64,000 bases of DNA from Pantoea cypripedii (lineage in GTDB: Bacteria > Pseudomonadota > Gammaproteobacteria > Enterobacterales > Enterobacteriaceae), in assembly GCF_011395035.1 (NCBI RefSeq), contig NZ_CP024770.1:865670-929669 (forward strand), given 5' to 3'. Within the stretch, counting starts at the first letter, position 1. Every line of letters starts with the position of its first letter. A program made the position numbers and the translations under genes. Positions 60,040-64,000 of this stretch are shown piece by piece. The notes under the pieces were generated by a model, which saw nothing but the letters and a program-made list of their open reading frames with translations, ran no database searches and was not told the origin of the DNA.

Positions 60040-61242
60040 ATGACCATTTTATCCAATACCCTCTCCCGGATTAAACCTTCCGCCAGCAATGCGGCCAGCC
60101 AGCTGGCACGAGATATGAAAGCGCAGGGGAAGGATGTTATCGCCCTGAGTTCAGGGGAGCCGGATTTCGATACCCCGGAGCACATCAAGCAGGCGGCATT
60201 GCAGGCGATGAACCAGGGCGAAACAAAATATCCACCCATCGCCGGTATTCCCGCCCTGCGTGAAGCGATCGTGGCCAAATTCAGACGCGACAACCAGCTG
60301 GCATATAGCGCTAAACAAATCATCGTCTCCAATGGTGCTAAGCAAATCATCTCCAACGCGCTGATGGCGACCATGAACGCAGGTGATGAGGTGATTATTC
60401 CCGCCCCTTACTGGGTTTCTTACCCGGAAATGGTCGCGCTGGCGGGCGGAACACCGGTCACTGTCGCGGTCAGTGAGGCGCAGGGATTCAAGCTGTCAGC
60501 GGAAGCGCTGGAACAGGCGATCACGCCGAAAACCAAGTGGCTGTTGTTCAACTCTCCTTCCAACCCAACGGGTGCGGTGTATTCCTTTGAGGAACTGCGG
60601 GCGCTGTCCGAGGTTCTGCTGCGCCATCCGCACGTCTGGGTGATGTGTGACGATATCTATGAACAACTGATTTATGACGATAACCAGTTTTACACCTTCC
60701 CGCAGGTTGAACCCGCGCTGATGGAACGCTCGCTGGTGATCAACGGCGTATCGAAAGCCTATGCCATGACCGGGTGGCGTGTCGGTTACGGTGCCGGTCC
60801 GGCCACGCTGATCAAAGCGATGGAAACTATCCAGGGGCAAATCACCTCCGGTGTTTCCTCTATTTCCCAATGGGCTGCCGTTGCGGCGCTGAATGGGCCA
60901 CAGGATTTCCTGGCGGAGTGGCGTGCCAGTTTCGTTAAGCGGCGCAATTACGTGGTGGAGGCACTGAATGCTGCCCCGGGCCTGACGTGTCAGGTGCCAG
61001 CGGGGGCGTTTTATGTCTACCCCTCCTGTGCCGGTGTGCTGAATAAAACCACGCCAGAAGGACGCGTTATTCGTAGCGATAAAGACTTCACCGAAGCGCT
61101 GCTGGCTAGCGAAGGCGTGGCGTTGGTGCACGGCGACGCGTTCGGTCTGGCACCAAACTTCCGTCTTTCCTACGCCGCGTCAATGACGCAGTTACAGGAA
61201 GCCTGCACGCGTATCCAGCATTTCTGCCGCAGCCTGCATTAA
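60040..61242 (+). CDS. PLP-dependent aminotransferase, class I (aspartate-type)
   Basis: This is a 400-residue fold-type I aminotransferase of the aspartate aminotransferase I-alpha branch. The PLP-binding lysine is Lys239 in NGVSKAYAMTGWRVGY; NSPSNPTGAVYS carries the conserved Asn and Pro; CDDIYEQL gives the pyridine-contacting Asp; and NFRLSYA gives the carboxylate-binding Arg. It probably removes the amino group from the imported amino acid, forming the 2-oxo acid that the hydroxyacid dehydrogenase further along could act on. Confidence 0.93.
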   Translation: MTILSNTLSRIKPSASNAASQLARDMKAQGKDVIALSSGEPDFDTPEHIKQAALQAMNQGETKYPPIAGIPALREAIVAKFRRDNQLAYSAKQIIVSNGAKQIISNALMATMNAGDEVIIPAPYWVSYPEMVALAGGTPVTVAVSEAQGFKLSAEALEQAITPKTKWLLFNSPSNPTGAVYSFEELRALSEVLLRHPHVWVMCDDIYEQLIYDDNQFYTFPQVEPALMERSLVINGVSKAYAMTGWRVGYGAGPATLIKAMETIQGQITSGVSSISQWAAVAALNGPQDFLAEWRASFVKRRNYVVEALNAAPGLTCQVPAGAFYVYPSCAGVLNKTTPEGRVIRSDKDFTEALLASEGVALVHGDAFGLAPNFRLSYAASMTQLQEACTRIQHFCRSLH

Positions 61243-61248
61243 GCCACT

Positions 61249-61268
61249 GCCCGGGCTTCCACCCGGGC
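61249..61268 (+). other. GC-rich hairpin after the aminotransferase gene
   Basis: GCCCGGG and CCCGGGC form a perfect 7-bp stem with a 6-base loop directly after the stop codon. No T-run follows, so it may stabilise the upstream transcript or reduce read-through into the exporter gene. Confidence 0.55.
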
Positions 61269-61307
61269 CACATTGCAACCAGAACACCTATTTTTGGCCG
61301 ATTCACG

Positions 61308-62501
61308 ATGCTGACCAGCACTTTTCCTGTTTTTAAAGAACCGATGACCCGCAGGTATTTAATGGGGCAGGCTGCATCAATCCTCGGTTTATGGACGCAA
61401 AACGTTACCCTGAATTTGCTGCTGTGGCAGATGAGCCATTCACCCTGGCTGCTCGGGGTGCTGAACTTCTTGTTGTATTGTCCGTCGCTGGTGGTCCCGT
61501 TGCTGTTTGGCAGCCGCCTGACGCCCGCACGGGTGAAAACCATCATGATGAGGATTCTGTGCCTCTCGATGACCATCACCACCTTGCTGCTCGCCAGTGT
61601 GATCTTTGGTTTTATCACCCCGGCCTTTGTGCTGGGGGTGGCGGCAGTCGCCGGGTGCATCTCCTCGATGGAGCTGCCGACCCGGCAATTACTGCTGACC
61701 AGCAGTCTGCACGATAAATCCCTGATGTATAACGCCGTCGCCATGAACACCATGGTATTCAACATCGGGCGGATGTTTGGCCCCGCTCTTGCAGCCTGGA
61801 GCTTTAACCATGTTGGAGCCGTTGGGGGATTCGTCATTTCCCTGTGCGGCCTGACCACCATGTTCTGCGCGGTGCGCACTATTCAGGTGGTGGAAACGGA
61901 CCACAGCCAGCGCCGTGCCGGGGGGATGCGCAACGCGCTCCGCTTCGTCTCACAGGACAGCTTTGCGCTGCGCTTTTTACCGATGCTGGCCTTCGTCGGG
62001 ATATTCGCCGGTTCTTATCAGTCGCTGATCCCGGTGCTGGCGGCGCAGAGCTTCCACGACACCGCCCGCTACACCGGCTGGTTTTTCAGTAGTGCGGGCG
62101 TCGGTTCGCTGTGTTCAGCCGTGTTTATTTCAAGCCGGGTGTCACATCAGCAGCTGTTGCAATGGCTGCAAGTCGCGCCCTGGAGTGGCGTACTGGCGCT
62201 GGCGGGGATCGCCTTGTCCCATCAGCCGCTGCTGACCTGCCTGTGCTTTCTGCTGCTCGGATTATCCCTGACGTTTTTCTCCACCATGATCAATTCCACC
62301 CTGCAACACCGCAGCCCGTCAGAGCTGCGCGGCGGGGTGGTCGGCCTGTATAGCATGTCATTTCAGGGCACCATGCCGATCGGAAATCTATTAGTCGGGA
62401 TGCTGGCTTCAGTGGGCAACATCACCCTGACTTTTCTGGTGATGGCGGCAGCACTGGCCGCTTTGCTCGCCGGGCAGTGGGGGATTTTGAAATGCCGATA
62501 A
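61308..62501 (+). CDS. MFS exporter, EntS-like (MFS_3)
   Basis: This 397-residue transporter has about 12 helices. The starting pattern RRYLMGQAASILGLWTQNVT and the GCISSMELPTRQLLLTSSLH loop are typical of the MFS_3 group that includes the enterobactin exporter EntS. It lies between the aminotransferase and the dehydrogenase and its end overlaps the possible upstream starts of the latter. It may export an end product or toxic intermediate of the pathway. Confidence 0.9.
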   Translation: MLTSTFPVFKEPMTRRYLMGQAASILGLWTQNVTLNLLLWQMSHSPWLLGVLNFLLYCPSLVVPLLFGSRLTPARVKTIMMRILCLSMTITTLLLASVIFGFITPAFVLGVAAVAGCISSMELPTRQLLLTSSLHDKSLMYNAVAMNTMVFNIGRMFGPALAAWSFNHVGAVGGFVISLCGLTTMFCAVRTIQVVETDHSQRRAGGMRNALRFVSQDSFALRFLPMLAFVGIFAGSYQSLIPVLAAQSFHDTARYTGWFFSSAGVGSLCSAVFISSRVSHQQLLQWLQVAPWSGVLALAGIALSHQPLLTCLCFLLLGLSLTFFSTMINSTLQHRSPSELRGGVVGLYSMSFQGTMPIGNLLVGMLASVGNITLTFLVMAAALAALLAGQWGILKCR

Positions 62502-62536
62502 CACCCTTCCATCACAACGTAATGAAAGAAAAGAAG

Positions 62537-63478
62537 ATGAAAAAGACAATATTGATGGCGCGCACGCTGCCGGACGAGTTGGTTAAACAGCTACGTGAAC
62601 ATTATCACCTCGTTGGCCCCTTAACCCGTCTGGATGGCAGTGATTTGCCGCAGGGCGCTGAGGCAGCCGAGGTTCTGCTGACCATGAGCAGCATTAAAAC
62701 CGATAAGGCGCTGATCGATGCATTGCCTAAGTTGCAGCTGGTGAGCTGCTACGGTTCAGGGGTGGAGTTTGTCGATTGCGAGTATCTGAAACAGCGTGGC
62801 ATCGCCCTTACCAATGCCGCCGGAACCAATGCCAGCAGCGTGGCGGAATTCACCATGGGGCTGATTTTAGCGGGTTCCCGACATATTTTAGCGGGCGATC
62901 GTTTTCTGCGTACCGGTCTGTGGAAAGGCAACAGCGTCGAACGTTATCACCTCGTGCCGGGCTTACAGGATTGCCGACTTGGCATCTACGGACTGGGGGA
63001 GATTGGCGGCCGCATCGCCCGTCTGGGTGAGGCATTCAATATGTCCATCGGCTATCACAGCCGCAGCCGTAAGTCCGTTCCTTATCATTATCTGGCGAGC
63101 CTGGAACTACTGGCTGAATGGGCTGATATTCTGGTGGTCGCCACACGCGGCAGCGAAGAGAACTATCACGCCGTCAATGACAATATTCTTCAGCGGTTGG
63201 GGCCGCACGGCTATTTGATCAACATTGCGCGCGGGATGCTGGTGGATGAAACCGCGCTATGCAATGCGCTGGACGAAGGCCTGCTGGCCGGTGCTGCGCT
63301 GGATGTTTACGAGTCTGAACCCACGGTGTCTGCCCGCTTACGCGCCATGCAAAACGTGATTCTGACGCCGCATATCGCTGCCAATACGCATTATGCACAG
63401 GCCGCTCAACAGAAACGTATGCTGGATAATGTTGAATTATATTTCTCAGGCAGCCAGCTGATTGGCAGGGTATGTTAA
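62537..63478 (+). CDS. D-isomer-specific 2-hydroxyacid dehydrogenase
   Basis: This 313-residue NAD(P)-dependent enzyme interconverts a 2-oxo acid and a D-2-hydroxy acid. The dinucleotide motif is GIYGLGEIGGRIARLG; the catalytic residues are Arg in NIARGMLVDE, Glu in DVYESEPTV and His in ILTPHIAANTH. It resembles hydroxypyruvate/glyoxylate reductases. Earlier in-frame ATGs at 62492 and 62522 exist; I prefer 62537, which begins KKTILMARTLPDELV. It is consistent with reduction of the 2-oxo acid produced by the aminotransferase. Confidence 0.9.
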   Translation: MKKTILMARTLPDELVKQLREHYHLVGPLTRLDGSDLPQGAEAAEVLLTMSSIKTDKALIDALPKLQLVSCYGSGVEFVDCEYLKQRGIALTNAAGTNASSVAEFTMGLILAGSRHILAGDRFLRTGLWKGNSVERYHLVPGLQDCRLGIYGLGEIGGRIARLGEAFNMSIGYHSRSRKSVPYHYLASLELLAEWADILVVATRGSEENYHAVNDNILQRLGPHGYLINIARGMLVDETALCNALDEGLLAGAALDVYESEPTVSARLRAMQNVILTPHIAANTHYAQAAQQKRMLDNVELYFSGSQLIGRVC

Positions 63479-63533
63479 TGCTAGTACATTACTTTTTATT
63501 GAATAATGGCTTTTGTTTACCTGACAGGAAATT

Positions 63534-64000
63534 ATGGCAAGGCAGAAAACTACCGATATCGATCGTTCCGTCAAAGCGGTTAAGCGTACCCTGGCGATCT
63601 TAGATGCCTTTGTTGATCACCCTGGTGGCATGACGCTCGGTGAACTGGAAGAAGCGACGGGTTTGTTCAAAAGCGTCATTATGCGTTACATGTTATCGCT
63701 GGAGGCTGAGCGTTATGTGTCCAAGCGGGTTGATGGTTGCTATGAACTGGGATCGCGCGCCTATCAATTAGGCTGTACCTATGAACGTACATTCAACCTG
63801 CGCGAACATGTTATGCCGGTGCTGAATAAACTGACCGAAGTGACGGTGGAAAGCAGCTCCTTCTTCGTGCGTGAAGGGGATTTTCGCCTCTGTCTGTATC
63901 GCAAAGATTCGCCGCAGCATATCCGCTCCAGCGTTCCCGTCGGCACCTTGTTGCCGATGGACGATACCTCTGCGGCGACGGCGTTACGCCATTTTGAGCA
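63534..64000 (+). CDS. IclR-family transcriptional regulator, 3' end missing
   Basis: The frame starts at ATG 63534 (MARQKTTDIDRSVKAVKRTL) behind GACAGGAAA and stays open to the window edge, giving 155 codons. Residues 12-75 form the IclR winged helix (LGELEEATGLFKSVIMRYML), followed by the beginning of the effector domain (VMPVLNKLTEVTVESSSFFV). It probably regulates the amino-acid ABC, aminotransferase and dehydrogenase genes, and shares a half-site-like sequence with their promoter region. Confidence 0.9.
   Translation, partial: MARQKTTDIDRSVKAVKRTLAILDAFVDHPGGMTLGELEEATGLFKSVIMRYMLSLEAERYVSKRVDGCYELGSRAYQLGCTYERTFNLREHVMPVLNKLTEVTVESSSFFVREGDFRLCLYRKDSPQHIRSSVPVGTLLPMDDTSAATALRHFE

Noticed and set aside
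1..64000. Insertion sequences, integrases, phage genes, tRNA or rRNA genes
   Set aside because: I looked for transposase and integrase motifs and for tRNA-like cloverleaves with CCA ends and found none I could support.

Overview
The window looks like accessory DNA of an enterobacterium, most likely Pantoea or a close relative in the Erwiniaceae. This is an inference from the mix of genes: a beta-glucoside PTS operon, a membrane PQQ glucose-type dehydrogenase, a globin-coupled DosC-type cyclase, an SgrR-type regulator, a strand-loop-strand autotransporter with its heptosyltransferase, and a scattered palindrome of the form GTAGCGGCGCGAT-TT-ATCGCGC. I see no ribosomal, tRNA or core housekeeping gene in 64 kb. 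Nearly every locus is a catabolic, transport or surface module with its own regulator. That suits a megaplasmid or a large genomic island, although no replication, partition or integrase gene is present to prove either.

Layout from left to right. The window opens inside an EnvZ-like histidine kinase. It continues with an AT-rich gene for a SLOG-like protein, a Fic AMP-transferase beside 70-bp tandem repeats, and an MFS transporter (1-5.0 kb). A complete bgl operon runs leftward with a visible RAT/terminator leader (5.1-9.3 kb). A shikimate-dehydrogenase-like gene is divergent from an SgrR paralogue (9.6-12.3 kb). A sulfonate-type ABC transporter is joined to a HisD-like dehydrogenase, an APH-fold kinase and an SDR (12.9-18.9 kb). 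This module appears uncharacterised, and its HisD-like enzyme has lost two of the four classical zinc ligands. A patch of small and damaged genes and an AT-rich Wzx/TupA pair follow (19-24.3 kb). Next come a DUF4865/tautomerase/carboxymuconolactone-decarboxylase set with a LysR regulator (24.5-26.7 kb) and the folate-independent methionine synthase pair mesD/mesX (27.5-29.6 kb).

From 30.5 to 37.7 kb a sugar MFS transporter, two TIM-barrel isomerases, a PQQ dehydrogenase and a LacI-type regulator probably form one regulon. The two divergent promoter regions share an operator-like sequence. A DosC-like diguanylate cyclase follows (39.3-40.6 kb). From 40.8 to 47.5 kb lies an aldoxime-nitrile cluster: an AraC/NitR-type regulator, phenylacetaldoxime dehydratase, an outer-membrane channel, cobalt nitrile hydratase (alpha, beta, accessory), the CbtBA cobalt transporter and a phosphatase-fold protein lacking its catalytic histidine. 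Two identical-architecture pairs of 21-bp direct repeats lie upstream of oxd and nthA and are strong candidates for the regulator's operators. No amidase or nitrilase follows in the window.

The right part holds an Amadori-compound (FraB/FraD-like) cluster with an orphan binding protein and a GntR regulator (47.4-51.0 kb), a heptosyltransferase plus AIDA-type autotransporter (51.2-56.5 kb), and an amino-acid ABC transporter with an aminotransferase, an EntS-like exporter, a D-2-hydroxyacid dehydrogenase and a truncated IclR regulator (56.9-64 kb). The theme is import of unusual nitrogen- or carbon-containing compounds, many of them plant-derived, each under local control.
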